From: Incurvaria masculella
Lineage: Eukaryota; Arthropoda; Insecta; Lepidoptera; Incurvariidae
Reading direction: 5' to 3'
Length of the DNA: 64,000 nt
Assembly: GCA_946894095.1 (NCBI GenBank)
Contig: OX335655.1
Location: forward strand, 17,484,001-17,548,000
The notes beneath the pieces are model-generated. The model was not told where the DNA came from. It ran no database searches and saw nothing but the letters and a program-made list of their open reading frames with translations. The number at the start of each line of letters is the position of its first letter. The stretch's first letter is position 1. Of this stretch, positions 10,391 through 21,347 are shown in pieces. The position numbers were made by a program, and so were the translations under genes.

Positions 10391-13300
10391 CTGTAATGCA
10401 CATGTTTATAAATCTTTAAGGGTTCTGCAACAAATGAGTGTCAGCTGACTTTTTGTCTAATAATATTCCTCCGAAAAGCCTCGAAATATTTTTAAAGTGT
10501 CATCACTTGAAAAGAAGATATAAGATGCAAACTATTGCGTAGAGCAGTTCATTTTTTTTTTATTGCGACCTGACATGGATGGGTAATATTTTTTCATTGC
10601 CGCTTCGACCATATTTTAATCCAATGCGATGGTACCAACCCAGGTGGGCTTAAACCCTACCACCTAGTAGGGGAAGGATAGTTTTACATGGATTCCGAAA
10701 CATGGAGCAGCTCGCATTCATGACAAAATGCACTTATCGAACTCTGAAAGAGAAAGCTCTACTTCCTATTCGTCATCTTACATTCAAACTTACTTTAATG
10801 TATCTGGACATGGATGGTTTATACCACACCCACCGTCATATTAGCCCAACACACTGCATTGCCAAAGGAAGTAGGTGTCATGCCAGGACCTTCTCTTTAT
10901 GAGCACGGCTTCTTTGAACTGGATGGAAAAACACATATGGTTTTTTTTTACCATTTCGACCATCTTTTAAATGCAATGGTACCAACCCGGGCGGGCTTAA
11001 CCGTACCGCCTAATAGGGAAAGGAAACTACAGCTTTACATGGATTCCTAACCATTCTCGCATTCGTGACGAAATGCACTGGATGAGTGCATTTCGTCTTA
11101 GAAAGAGAAAGGAAGTGGTGCATGAACGGAGCGGGGATTTGAACCCATTACCTCTGGCAAGCAAGGGAGACGAAAGAAAAGATATGCTTCGGTTAAACAT
11201 GGACGCAATCACTACGGGACAAGTTTGACAAAATGGCCACTTGTTCCAGTGGTATACTATAGTAGCTTGTTTTGTATAGTAGGAGTAACATAGATCACTT
11301 TAATTTAACAGAGGTCACCTCAATAGTTGCATTCTCTTCAGGCTGGTCGAGCATGATCGTGTAGGAGTTGTCCACGCCGTGGTGACCTTCCATCCAGTCC
11401 TCAATGCCGCCGGCATACAGCGCTGCAAAATATGAACCCTGACTTACCATCATCACGACGATGTTAAACCTGACGTAAGTTAACTTATTTATAATATAAC
11501 AAAACCAGTTAACGAAAACTGTCCGTGTTTTCCATTAAGTTTAATGTAGCCGTGCAATCTAAGAAAAGCCTATTAGCCATCCATGTCCAGCCACATAAAA
11601 AAGTGAATGTGTGTGAAAAGGTCGTGACCGTCAGGCTAAAGCTTATGATATGTGTATCCAATGTTTATGTGGTCCACAGTCAAGTTAGGTTGGTAGCCTG
11701 TTAGGTTCTATTCCCATTGGCATTCACCTCTTTTTAATAGAGTCTAAAATGTGCAATTATTACTAGCTGAGGGTAAGGCTTGCCCTGGCTTAAACCAGTT
11801 TTTCATTTTGTTTCATTTATTTAAACGTTTTGGTAGTCAAACTACACTAAGTAATGTCAAAAAGACCGCAGATTTAATCAACCCAGTAAAGAAGAACCCG
11901 CAAAGAAACTTTACGGGTTTACATATTTATCCATCTACAATTATGAAATACACACCTAGATCTAAATGCTACTGCCAAACAATTCCTTGGTAGAACAGAT
12001 CAAGGCAAAGAACAAAGAACAATAGAAACAGCAACCCTCAGTTTAATAATTACTACTTAATAATTACTTACAACTAACATAGTTACTAATGCAATAATAT
12101 AAATTAATGTAATTCATAGCATTACAAGTATTCTCTGGTGTAAAAACCGTCGTCAACTTAACCTATGTCAGGTGTATCTCGTCAATTGCTGCACTGCACT
12201 GAATTAAAGATGGTCGGGTCGCCATGGTAAAATATAGTGTATACGGTCTTACGCAAAAACTCCGAGGCTTGCCCATGTACATAGTTGCGGCCGGCAATAC
12301 TTTTGGCGGCCGTGGCGGCGTGAGCTGCGCGCATTCTCTGCAAAAATTTAACAAACTTAGTTTGGGACGTCTTAAAGCCGTTTCATATGCAGCATACCGA
12401 TGCATGCTGGACTATTGCATGTGACGTGGAATCCCCTTGCTCGTAACCTCTGCAATTATCGAAGGTGTGGCGATACAGTGAATAGCAATAAAGTTATTTA
12501 ATTTTTCCAACTACTATTCCGTCTCGACCAAGCCTCATGGCCATCCAATAAGCACTTGCGTACTTTTTGTTTGTAAAAGTGTGTCTTACGTATACATAAC
12601 GAACCCATCATTATCCACCCTACAAATATGTACATACGCTTACGATTTTATTGGCAGAATCTCATCAGAGGAACATTGATTTAATTACCAACCATCAGTG
12701 TGTACAGTCAATCCGGGCTGTTCGTACTGGCTATCAGTCTGGCACTGAATCAGGCTTTAAGTGGCATTAATGCATCGCCTAATTGAGAGTACTGTTTGTA
12801 AAGGTGAAATAATTAGGAAATATACTATATATTGTCTGGTTGACCCAATCTAAAAAGTTACCTAATGGAAATAGTCACTTACATGAACCGAGTCGGATGC
12901 GCGGTTGTTTTTCGTGTGCGAATACGGGTACAACACTCCCTGAAAAAGTTAACGAGAAAGTGGTGTTTCATATAAATTCAGTGCACATTCCATCATATTT
13001 TCTACAAATATTGTTTTCTCTGTGATTTATTTATTAGGAAAACTAAAAGCTTAATATAATACAAAACATGTTATAAAACTAAACATATCGCCAATTAAGG
13101 TGGCCCAACCCGCTCATCTCCCCATACAAAAGGGGAAAGAAGATCACGCCCATATTTCTTGTCAGAGATCCAAAATTTTGCTCAAAATTGCTTTATTTGA
13201 TCGAACTAGATGTCTGATGACCATTGGCATTGTAAAATTGTGTTTGGTTTCTAAGTTATAAGGTCCGAAAGTTCGAATTTTTCGCGCGTTTTAGACAATA

Positions 13301-16300
13301 ACTTTGGAGGTGGATTACGCAATGATAAAGTAAGAACATCGTCAAAATATTAGTCATCAGACATAGCTTATTTGATCAAGATTTATGATCTGTTTGGTTT
13401 TTCTTAGATTTTTGACTACAGCGGTCGTGGTTTACTTTTAGCTATAAGTCGTTTTGAAATATTTTTTTTTTGTAAATCTTACCAAATCATACACTATGCA
13501 CAATGTCTTTTTTGTGGACATGTTGCATCTTCCTCATCACGGAGCCTGTCTTATTCCCATTCATTGTATAGTTCCCAGAGCGCAACAGCACGGTTTTGTA
13601 CCGTGCCCGCGAATGAGTTAGGCCTGCCGGGTTAATAGTTTTCAACATAAAGAAAATTCAAAATAATGCATAGTATTTTGGTGCAATAAGTAGGTAGGTT
13701 GTACTGGACAGAAAAACAGTGAGTTTAAGGTGGCCCAACCCGCTCATCTCTCCATACAAAAGGGGAAAGAAGATCACGGCTACATTTCTTGTCAGAGATC
13801 CAAAATTTTCCTCAAAATAGCTTTATTTGATTGAAGTAGATGTCAGATGATCATTGGCATTGTAAAATTGTGTTTGGTTTCCAAGTTATAACGTCCGAAA
13901 GTTCGGATTTTTCGCGCGTTTTATACAATAACTTTGGAGGTGGATTACGCAATGATAAAGTAAGAGTATCCTAAAAAGATTAGTCATCAGACATAGCTTA
14001 TTTAATCAAGATTTATAATCTATTTGGTTTTTGTTAGATTTTTTACTACAGCGGTCGTGGTTTACTTTTAGCTATAAGTCGTTTTGAAATAAAAATTTTC
14101 GTAAATCTTACCAAATCATACACTATGCACATTGTCTTTTTTGTGGACAGGTTGCATCTTCCTCATCACGGAGCCTGTCTTATTCTTAGAAACAGAGAAG
14201 GTCCCAGAGCGCAACAGCACGGTTTTGTACCGTGCCCGCAAATGAGTTGAGGCCGCCGGGTTGGGCCACCTTAAGGGTGTGTGAGAGAGAGTGTGAGGGT
14301 GTGTGTGTATAGTGTGCGGGTGTGTAAGGTTATGTGTGTTTGAAAGTACGTGAAAATATTCTTACAATATATCATGAAAAATAAATAATAAGTAATCGAT
14401 TTTAAAATAAGTAAGTACATAATAGTTAACGTGATTGAAAAAATAATAATAAATAAGTACTTATGATACTTTTGAGGTTACCGCGGTCGTTAGACATGCT
14501 TGAAAAATGTTACGGCTTTTCACGCGGCAGGTAGAGATGTTCTCCGACGTTTCGAGCTAATCATTCAGCCCGTTGTCAAGGAGGCATCCGCCGCGCTCGT
14601 GCGCAGCAGACGACTGACGACGGCGGTGGCCCAGTGGCGCGACACTTCGGCGATCGCTCTCCGAAGTTAAGCAACGCTGGGTCCGGTCTGGTCTTGGATG
14701 GGTGACCATTCGACCGTTGAGAGAGGCTGGCCGTGGTTCGGATTCCACGTTAAGGTGTAGGTCCCCTTCCTTACTTACTAGGTGGTAGGGTTTATCCCGC
14801 CCGGGTTGGTACCATTGCATTGGATGAACGATGGTCGAAGCGGCAATGAAAATTGTCCGTGTTTTGCATCCAGTTCAATGTAGCCGTGCAATATAAGGAA
14901 GGTCCTGGCATGGCACCTAGTTCCCATGTGGTGTGTTGGGCTAATACCATGACAGAACTTGTGGTATTAGCCATCCATGTCCAGTCACATAAAAAAAAAA
15001 ACCTGCCGCGTGAAAAGCCGTAACATTTTTCAAACATAAATAAGTACTTAATTAAATGTATATACTTGAGGTAAACACCTAATTTTAGTTTTCTACCTTT
15101 TTGATTTTTTTGACCTTTGCTTTCTAATGAATTTAGTATATTTTGTTTTAAAACCATTTTCGAGTCATTGTATAAATTCACGTAACGTAATTTTAAATGT
15201 GTTTGCAATATGATACATTTTATATATTATATAGGTTAGTTGAATGATATTGGAAATGAACATCATGCGCTTGCGTTAAATGTGTATTTATCACATTCCA
15301 TTTACCCTCACGTCGCCTTCCTTTAGCGCTACGAACGTCAACACGGCATCGTCGGCGCCGTGCAGGTGCCGCGCCAGCGCCGCGGTCTCCGGCTCGCTGA
15401 GCTGCCGCTCGCCCGGGTACAGCTCGCTGCACGGGTGCACCGGGTGCGTCTCCACGCCTGCGCATCGCATTGTGCCGTCGCGAGAGCAGCCGAGGATAGG
15501 CGACGGAGGCCATCGACCTACGCTAGCTCATGTGGGGAGGCAGACAGAAGGTAATTTTTTTTATGCAATCTGACATGGATTGTTAATACCACACAATTAC
15601 CGTTATGATGTTAGCCCAATACATCACATTCCCCTATGAATTAGGTACTATGCCAGGACCTTCCCTTTACGAGTATGGCTACACTGAATTAGATGGAAAA
15701 AACGGATAATTTCTCATTGCCGCTTCAACCATAGTTTCATCCAACGCGATGGTACCAACCGGCAGTGCGATTACGAAGCACGAAACGGGGGAGGTTGGTT
15801 GTATTTAACAGCTAAATTGCGATAACGAAGCACCGGTAACCGCAGTGCGATTACGAAGTGAGAAATTAAGTGCGGTTGGTACCCAAAACTGACATATTTT
15901 GTAATCGAAAGCCGTCCGTTTGCTGTCAATTTGGGGTAGGTGCGGCACCTACACCTCATGTCGTGCTTCATAGTAGGGGAAAGGGAACTAGTTTTATATG
16001 CATTCTGATCCATGGAACAGCTCGCATTCGTGACGAAATGCACTTATCCAACTTAGAAAAAGAAAGAAAGTGGTGGATGAACAGGGCAAAGATTTTAATG
16101 CAGACCTCTAGAATGGAAGGCAAGTCCCTGTGCCACTAAGCTACAAACCACTAGACAATATGGCAAATATAAATATCCTCTTATCATTATATAATAATAT
16201 TTCAAACTATTCAATTATTCATTGTAGTCTTATCTTTAAGTCGATAAGTTATGATCAAGTACCCGAAATCCACTGGTACTCGAAGTTTCTATCTAGATGA

Positions 16301-19300
16301 ACTCCCATGCAGTCCGCCAAAACACAGTGTATGCCATGCTTCTGACAAGACTCCCTCTTTTCCCATGACTGTCTCAAATTCTTTTTCCAATCGCGCACCT
16401 GACAAGATTGGAACCATTGACATATTACAGCATTAGATTAGTAATCAAAACATTACTTGATACTAAAATCCACTCTACATATTTACCCCCGAAGGGTTAC
16501 TGTTATTACATTTTAAGTTTCCTGCATACAATTCTGTTTTACTATAGCTTCAACAACGAACATTATAAAACATAGAGAACAAATATAAACACACAATTAT
16601 GTACAGAAACCTAAGTCCGCTAGTAGATAACTACACTTTAGAGAGTTAGTGTTTTGAGAGGGTGATGCAGTTGTAGTGGTTTGGTACAATTTTGTGTGAT
16701 TCCGGGGTTATCTCATAATGCTAACGCTCGAAAGTGGTGTTATGTATTAGCTGACTTAGGCTTCTAATAACCCTAAGAAGACTACAAATTCCTTCGTTTT
16801 GCAATTCTTGACTTGACTTGCAAGACTTAGAGCTTCGAACGAAACTGTTAGATTATCCGATTTTGCATTGAATTTCTTTATGCCCTTGTCAGATTTGAAG
16901 TTATGTAGAGATACGTTTTTGTACTAACTATCTAAAACAGTGTTATCTTAACTATCTGAAAAATAAAAGTGTGACTGATCATCCTGGAACTATTGTATGC
17001 AGAATGGACTTGCCAGTGGGAACATCTGTCTTGGTAATTGTGGTCACAAATACGGAAGAACCAGGGCCATTCATGTTCTGTGTTTATGTGTATGTTAACA
17101 TCGTAAGGAACCTTTGATGAGCGAAACTTAACTAGAAAGCCTCTAGATTAGCTTACGTTTTGAAATGATGTAGAATAATCGTATCCATCAGGATTGAATA
17201 CGGGAATAATCCAAAATCTGTACTGGCTCAGAAGGTCCATGTGATGTTTGCTTCTTTCGATTAGCTCGAAAAGGAAATACATCGCCGCAGACACCGCGTA
17301 GTGGTCTCTACCTTGCAACCCTGTCGAAATTAGTTTATATTACGTAAACATTTTCATATGAATTCAACATTTTCACAATTTTGAATTTTCTGTCGGGGTG
17401 GCATCGGGTATTATAGCTGGGGCTGTTGTAGTGGAGTTGTGTCCGATAGATGGCACAACCGAAGGTGCCATATTACTAATGTCATTCCAAATGTATCACC
17501 TCATTTAACAACCTCACTCGACCCTATTGAAAAATATGTTAATAATACCTTTGTTGATGGGTCTACAATGATTACACGTTACAAAATATTAAGATCGCTC
17601 GAGGGGAAAACTTAGGTGCGTGATGGGGGAACCGTCAGTGTTGGAGAATGCCTCAATAGCGTCTCCCCTTTAACGAATACACTTGTAGTGAAAGGCAAGA
17701 CGGCGGGTAGGAAGCGGGTGGAGAGGAGGTAGTACTTCCGTAGCATACCTAGTATATGCTAGTTATAATGTTCGGATGGGGGTGTTAGCAAGGGAGAGGT
17801 GGAAGCAGTGGTGCTACGGATTTCTCGTAACGCCGCCTGTGCTTGTGCTTTTCTCTGTTGAGATCATACCTGCATCCTTATATAATTTAATAATTATTGT
17901 TCTATTATTATTTCTAATAATTTATCACTATCTACACTTGATGAGCAAGAAGTTTCCATTTAATTGCGCGTGGCCTCATCTTAAAATGTTTTCAGTGTAT
18001 TGAAACAAATGTATGGACTCAAAATAATACAATCTTTTCAAGTGTATGGTATGACTCTTTGTATCGTATTGACATCGTATCATGCTCTATCACCCGTCAC
18101 ACGGGCAAGCAACTTGATGGTATACAATAGTTTGACAAAGGACTGGTATGCAACTATGAATGTATAATTTAGGTTACGAATGCTTAACCTCCTCATACCG
18201 GCAACAATCAACACAGTCTGTTTGGCCATAGAGTCCTGCCCGTGGCTTCGGTCATCCACTACAATCATCTGAATGGAATTTAACATGTATGTTCGGTTCC
18301 CTTTACTGATGTCTACCATCTTGGCGACTGGGCTCGCTCCCCATTTCTCAAGTTGTGACATTATCTAGAAAAAGCACCACACTCATATTGACAACATACA
18401 TTAGACAAAAAAATGGGTGACGTCAGAAGCGAAGATTCTATACATTTTTGGATGAGTACATTTCATAACATACTTTACCACCCGCAAATGATGGTTAATG
18501 GTGAAATTTTTGGTTGGTTTACAAGAACAAGGCTTTGAAAATTATGAAGAAGTAACGACAACTCAACATTACCGACCTCGGTCAACTTATGGTGTGAAAC
18601 AAAAGTGAATGGTTTTTCTTCAGAAATGTTGCAATCATCATGTGGCATGAGATATGTCACGGAAGGGTGAGTAAAACTAGTAGTTGGTATTGTACTTGTT
18701 TTCGTAGCTTTGGAGGTATGGTCGGTGTTAGTACCCTTTGAACTAGTAGCAATATGTTGACCATCAATTTCACCGTAGTCACTGCTATCGTCTTCACTTT
18801 CTGTGCCATGGTGCAGTTTGCTATCTTTTATTGTTTTCGTATCATCTACATTGTTTACAGTATCTTTGGTGTCATTTAAGTGGGATTCGGCTTTTGTTTG
18901 GGTATGATCATGGGATACAGTGGGGCTATCACCTGTAGTTCGTTTAATTAAAGTACTCTCTGTTTGTTTTTTTGTGCTTCTTGGTGAATTTGTACTTGTT
19001 AATTTTTTCTTTGTTGATTCTTCATCAGAGTAATCATCGTAGGCACTCCAGTAAATTTTTGTGCTCGTTCGGATGCTAGAAGTGCTTTGCCCTTTATCTG
19101 GTTTGATAGTATGAGTTGTAGATCTTTCTTCAATTTCTTCGTCTTCTTCCCAATTTAGGACAGTGCTAGAATGGGAGGAAGATCCATCATTGGGTACTGG
19201 TCTAGTGTTTGTTGTTTTATCTTCGTATACATCATCATCATTACTTTCGTCATAATCACCAGGCTCTTTATCTGGATCATTGCCTCCTTTATCTGTGTCA

Positions 19301-21194
19301 TCATAGTCGATTCCTTCGCTATTGTTGATACTGTTATCGTCTGATTCAGGATTCAACCGTGTGCTATGTTTTGGTTGGTACAAACTGGTGCGTGTATGAT
19401 TAAAATATGTCTGTTGTTTAAAGGCAAAACTATCTGTGGGCGTAGGTCTTTTCCCTGGAAAAAACTTAGTTGACAGCAGAGGTGCTAAAATAATCGATTT
19501 CACATTAGGTATTCTTGCTGGTTCGACGTGCTTTGTCACCTTCTGGTGCTGCTCTCGGGATGATACAGGCACTGCTGTGTATTGTATTGCTCTCTGTGGG
19601 ATGTACCAGATTGATATATAGCCATATATACAGCAAACATAAGTATTATAAATACATAAACATTAAAGGAAATAGGTAGATAAAATAATCAAGCATGACC
19701 AACATCATTTCTTTACTAATTTAGATTGCCAAAATTATGATGATCGCCTATATCGATAATAGTGGCCTACTTTCACGTAGTGACAATTTACAACCCTACA
19801 AGTTATACAACTAGATTTTTTTACCATTTGAGCTTTTGCCTTCATGTCCATCAGAACATTATCAATTTGGAAAAAAAGGAGATGAATTGAAGTCATTTCC
19901 AACACCGCTAGACTGGTGGAACAGTTGTGACAAACGTACTTCAATAATTGCTGCGTCCTGGTCAAATGCTTTATCGTCTGCTATCATCGCCAACACTTTA
20001 TTTATCTTCCCATCTTCGTTTATTAGAGCCGTTTCTGTGCGGGGATGCATGAACTTTTTTGGTGTCGTCGGCGCAGCTGGGGTATAATCGATCATTTGAT
20101 TCTTAACTGTAAAAACGGTATTGATAAAAGCAACAGTTGTGACATGGGCAGTGACTATGTATAATAGTTGTCTAATGCCAGCATGATTCTCGTATGACCT
20201 CACATAAAAGTAATATTCATTGCATCTCGTCGAATATTTTCACTAGAAACTTACCCGAATGATTCTCATCGAGCGTCAAATCTCCCACCCGAATCATGTT
20301 GTCTTTTCGCGGCATGAACCTGGTGTACTCGGGAGGCTCGCTGACGGCTTGCGTTGTCAGCGTCGTGCGTGAAGGCATCTTGACACTGCCCAGCCGCAGC
20401 TTGCCGAGCCGCTCCTCGAAACGAAAGACGTCGGGGGCGAGGCTGGAAGAGCTCGCTGGCAAGACGTCGTCGAATATCTGCACTAGGAACTCGGCGCTGG
20501 CCTGGATGGTGCCGCCGCTCCAGCGGGTGTAGCGCTTGACTCGAGCCGTTGTTGAAGTGTTGCCTGCAATTGATGTGTATTATGTACCATCGATGACATG
20601 CGCCCTACCGCAACCCGCGCAGACGATGCGATCCCCTCCTTCCGCTTCACCTCCGTGCGATGCGAGTGCTTCATAGCAATCGCTCTGGAATGTGTTATTG
20701 GACTTTTGAGTGCGACCGTACACTCGATTATACTGATATGTAAACATGCCGTTATTTAAGTAGATCACCACAGATGAAAAGAAGGATGTAATTTTAGAAT
20801 TATTTGTAGAGTACAGTTTATAATTTGTTTGTACATTTATAATCAGCCTCGGTAGCTGGGCACTCGCAAGTTAATCAACACTCGACGCTATCCGGGTCTG
20901 CATCTAAGAACCGGCAGATTCCGAAGTTCTTCTTCGCTGCGATTGTTGATCCGGCTAATGATATAATGTAACAAATCCGAGTGCAGAGTACAATCAAGTT
21001 TATGGATGATGAATAAACCAGGAATAAACACTAAACAATATGCCACAAAGTAACCTAAGAAAACAAACAACCATCAAAGTCTCACCTGCAAAATCATGCT
21101 CGCCTTTGTAATTTAATGATTTGGAATCCTCTGAAAACGGTGAACAGAAACACAATTTGATAAAAAATAGCAACAAAAATATGAACACTGTCAT
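10139..21194 (-). CDS. Gene A: M14 carboxypeptidase-like pseudoenzyme, membrane-anchored (12 exons; one frameshift)
   Basis: Exons in transcript order: 21194-21086, 20563-20255, 20106-19825, 19593-18577, 18364-18199, 17320-17157, 16398-16263, 15457-15312, 12939-12883, 12337-12253, 11422-11319, 10390-10139. All junctions are GT-AG and the phases agree except for one extra base in exon 3, giving about 941 aa. Layout: signal peptide, propeptide-like region (to ~233), acidic Ser/Thr-rich insert (234-572), M14 fold (~573-880) and a C-terminal hydrophobic segment. M14 landmarks: IPVFNPDGYDY, GVHLDRNFEYQW, HPCSELYPGE, VLYPYS, YAGGIEDW. The zinc and catalytic positions are replaced: the HxxE position reads QGRD, the third-ligand His position reads V in LTFVAL, and the catalytic Glu in SYTxxL is M (SYTIML). 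By inference this is a non-catalytic binding protein at the cell surface. It is head to head with gene B. A LINE sits on the start codon. Confidence 0.88.
10552..10800 (-). repeat. SINE fragment, - strand
   Basis: It begins with the tail end of the local SINE family (T-run, then GCGACCTGACATGGATGG). It contains body words shared with the full copies at 38537 and 50682 (TTCATTGCCGCTTCGACCAT, GATGGTACCAACCC, CACCTAGTAGGGGAAGG). The head is missing. It lies in gene A intron 11. Confidence 0.75.
10804..11215 (-). repeat. SINE copy with tRNA-like head, - strand
   Basis: This has the full SINE body in reverse. A tRNA-like B box (GGGTTCAAATC on the - strand, around 11130-11145) lies near its 5' end. 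It sits within gene A intron 11, beside another fragment of the same family. Confidence 0.7.
11806..11985. repeat. Dispersed repeat, copy 1
   Basis: This closely matches 57112-57290 (shared TTTGGTAGTCAAACTAC, TTTACGGGTTTACATA/TTCACGGGTTTACATA, ACAATTATGAAATACACAC). There is no coding signal. It lies in gene A intron 10. Confidence 0.75.
13095..13631 (+). mobile_element. TTAA MITE family 1, copy 1 (3' end lost)
   Basis: It starts TTAAGGTGGCCCAACCCG and shares the whole body with the other copies. The right end stops at GCCGGG followed by TTAA, so the terminal GTTGGGCCACC is gone. It lies in gene A intron 8. Confidence 0.85.
13725..14274 (+). mobile_element. TTAA MITE family 1, copy 2 (complete, 550 bp)
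   Basis: It is bounded by TTAAGGTGGCCCAACCCG and its inverted end GGGTTGGGCCACCTTAA. The TTAA edges and short inverted ends suggest mobilisation by a piggyBac-type transposase (inference). It lies about 90 bp from copy 1 in the same orientation. Confidence 0.88.
14275..14345. repeat. GT/GA-rich microsatellite
   Basis: This is imperfect (GTGTGA)n and (GT)n sequence directly after the MITE end. Confidence 0.8.
14497..15040. repeat. Foldback element split by a 5S-headed SINE
   Basis: The left arm TTGAAAAATGTTACGGCTTT…GCGGCAGG (from about 14500) and the right arm CCTGCCGCGTGAAAAGCC…CATTTTTCAAACAT (to about 15040) are inverted copies. The uninterrupted version is at 37187-37392. The SINE at 14624-14999 lies in its loop. 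Confidence 0.75.
14624..14999 (+). repeat. SINE with 5S rRNA-derived head (SINE3-like)
   Basis: The words CCGAAGTTAAGCAACG (14661-14676) and CTTGGATGGGTGACC (14693-14707) match the conserved internal part of 5S rRNA, including its RNA polymerase III internal control region. The downstream body (14760-14999) is the same as in the tRNA-headed SINEs, and it ends in a poly(A) tail (14990-14999). It is not a functional 5S gene, because both ends diverge. Confidence 0.85.
15561..16152 (-). repeat. SINE copy, - strand, with tRNA-like head
   Basis: The body words are shared with the family (CCAGGACCTTCCCTTTACGAG, CAGCTCGCATTCGTGACGAA). A tRNA-like head follows (AGGCAAGTCCCTGTGCCACTA, the reverse of an A-box region) at 16115-16140. 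About 100 bp of unrelated sequence interrupts the body near 15770-15900. It lies in gene A intron 7. Confidence 0.7.
16399..17156 (-). other. Gene A intron 6, nothing recognised
   Basis: AT-rich, no family resemblance or inverted repeat that I can support. Confidence 0.5.
17157..17320 (-). CDS. Gene A exon 6: degenerate zinc-motif exon
   Basis: Translation begins GLQGRDHYAVSAAMYFL and ends IIPVFNPDGYDYSTSFQN. In M14A enzymes the corresponding segment carries HxREW, whose His and Glu bind zinc. Here His is Gln and Glu is Asp, while the flanking framework (YFLFEL, NPDGY) is well kept. That pattern favours selection for the fold without catalysis. Confidence 0.88.
17321..18198 (-). other. Gene A intron 5, nothing recognised
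   Basis: No gene or identifiable mobile element. A small GGGGTGTTAGCAAGG-type stretch near 17776 has no recognisable relatives in the window. Confidence 0.45.
18577..19593 (-). CDS. Gene A exon 4: 339-residue acidic Ser/Thr-rich insert
   Basis: A single 1017-nt phase-0 exon lies between the propeptide-like exon and the start of the peptidase fold. It is low-complexity, rich in D/E, S/T and K, with clusters such as IDYDDTDKGGNDPDKEPGDY and EEDEEIEERS and no cysteine until near its end. It resembles an extended, possibly O-glycosylated stalk. The last residues (HHKLTE) rejoin the fold at IMSQLEKW. An insert this large between propeptide and catalytic domain is unusual for M14A proteins. Confidence 0.85.
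19825..20106 (-). pseudogene. Gene A exon 3: propeptide-like exon with homopolymer frameshift
   Basis: The exon reads VKNQMIDYTP…IIEVRLSQLF, then meets a stop. The downstream part (IDNVLMDMKAKAQM before the donor) is in the next frame. The break maps to a run of seven A on the + strand at 19871-19877. One base fewer would restore the frame and also make the exon end in phase 0, as exon 4 needs. Either this allele is damaged or the run length is a sequencing error. Confidence 0.8.
21086..21194 (-). CDS. Gene A exon 1: signal peptide
   Basis: MTVFIFLLLFFIKLCFCSPF is a clear secretion signal. The donor GTGAGAC follows GCA|G. The ATG lies inside a 14-bp LINE target-site duplication at 21188-21201. 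Confidence 0.85.
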
Positions 21195-21201
21195 TTTATA
21201 C
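21188..21201. repeat. LINE target-site duplication, 3' side
   Basis: CTGTCATTTTATAC is identical to 27329-27342. On the - strand it contains the gene A start codon. Confidence 0.92.
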
Positions 21202-21347
21202 TTCTTCTTCTTTTTAGGGTCCTACTTTTGGGTCCCTTTTAATGGCTTTCGTGCATCTAACACATTTCGCCAATGTCAAAGTTCATAGCTATATACAAAT
21301 AGTGTAAAAGGTTCTGAAATTAGTTGCCAACGAAACATAAAAGAAAA

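Noticed and set aside
13095..14274. CRISPR-like direct repeats
   Set aside because: The two long copies are MITEs with TTAA ends; there are no short repeats with unique spacers and the genome is eukaryotic.
14632..14710. 5S rRNA gene
   Set aside because: Only the central control region matches; 5' and 3' ends are unrelated and it continues into a SINE body with a poly(A) tail.
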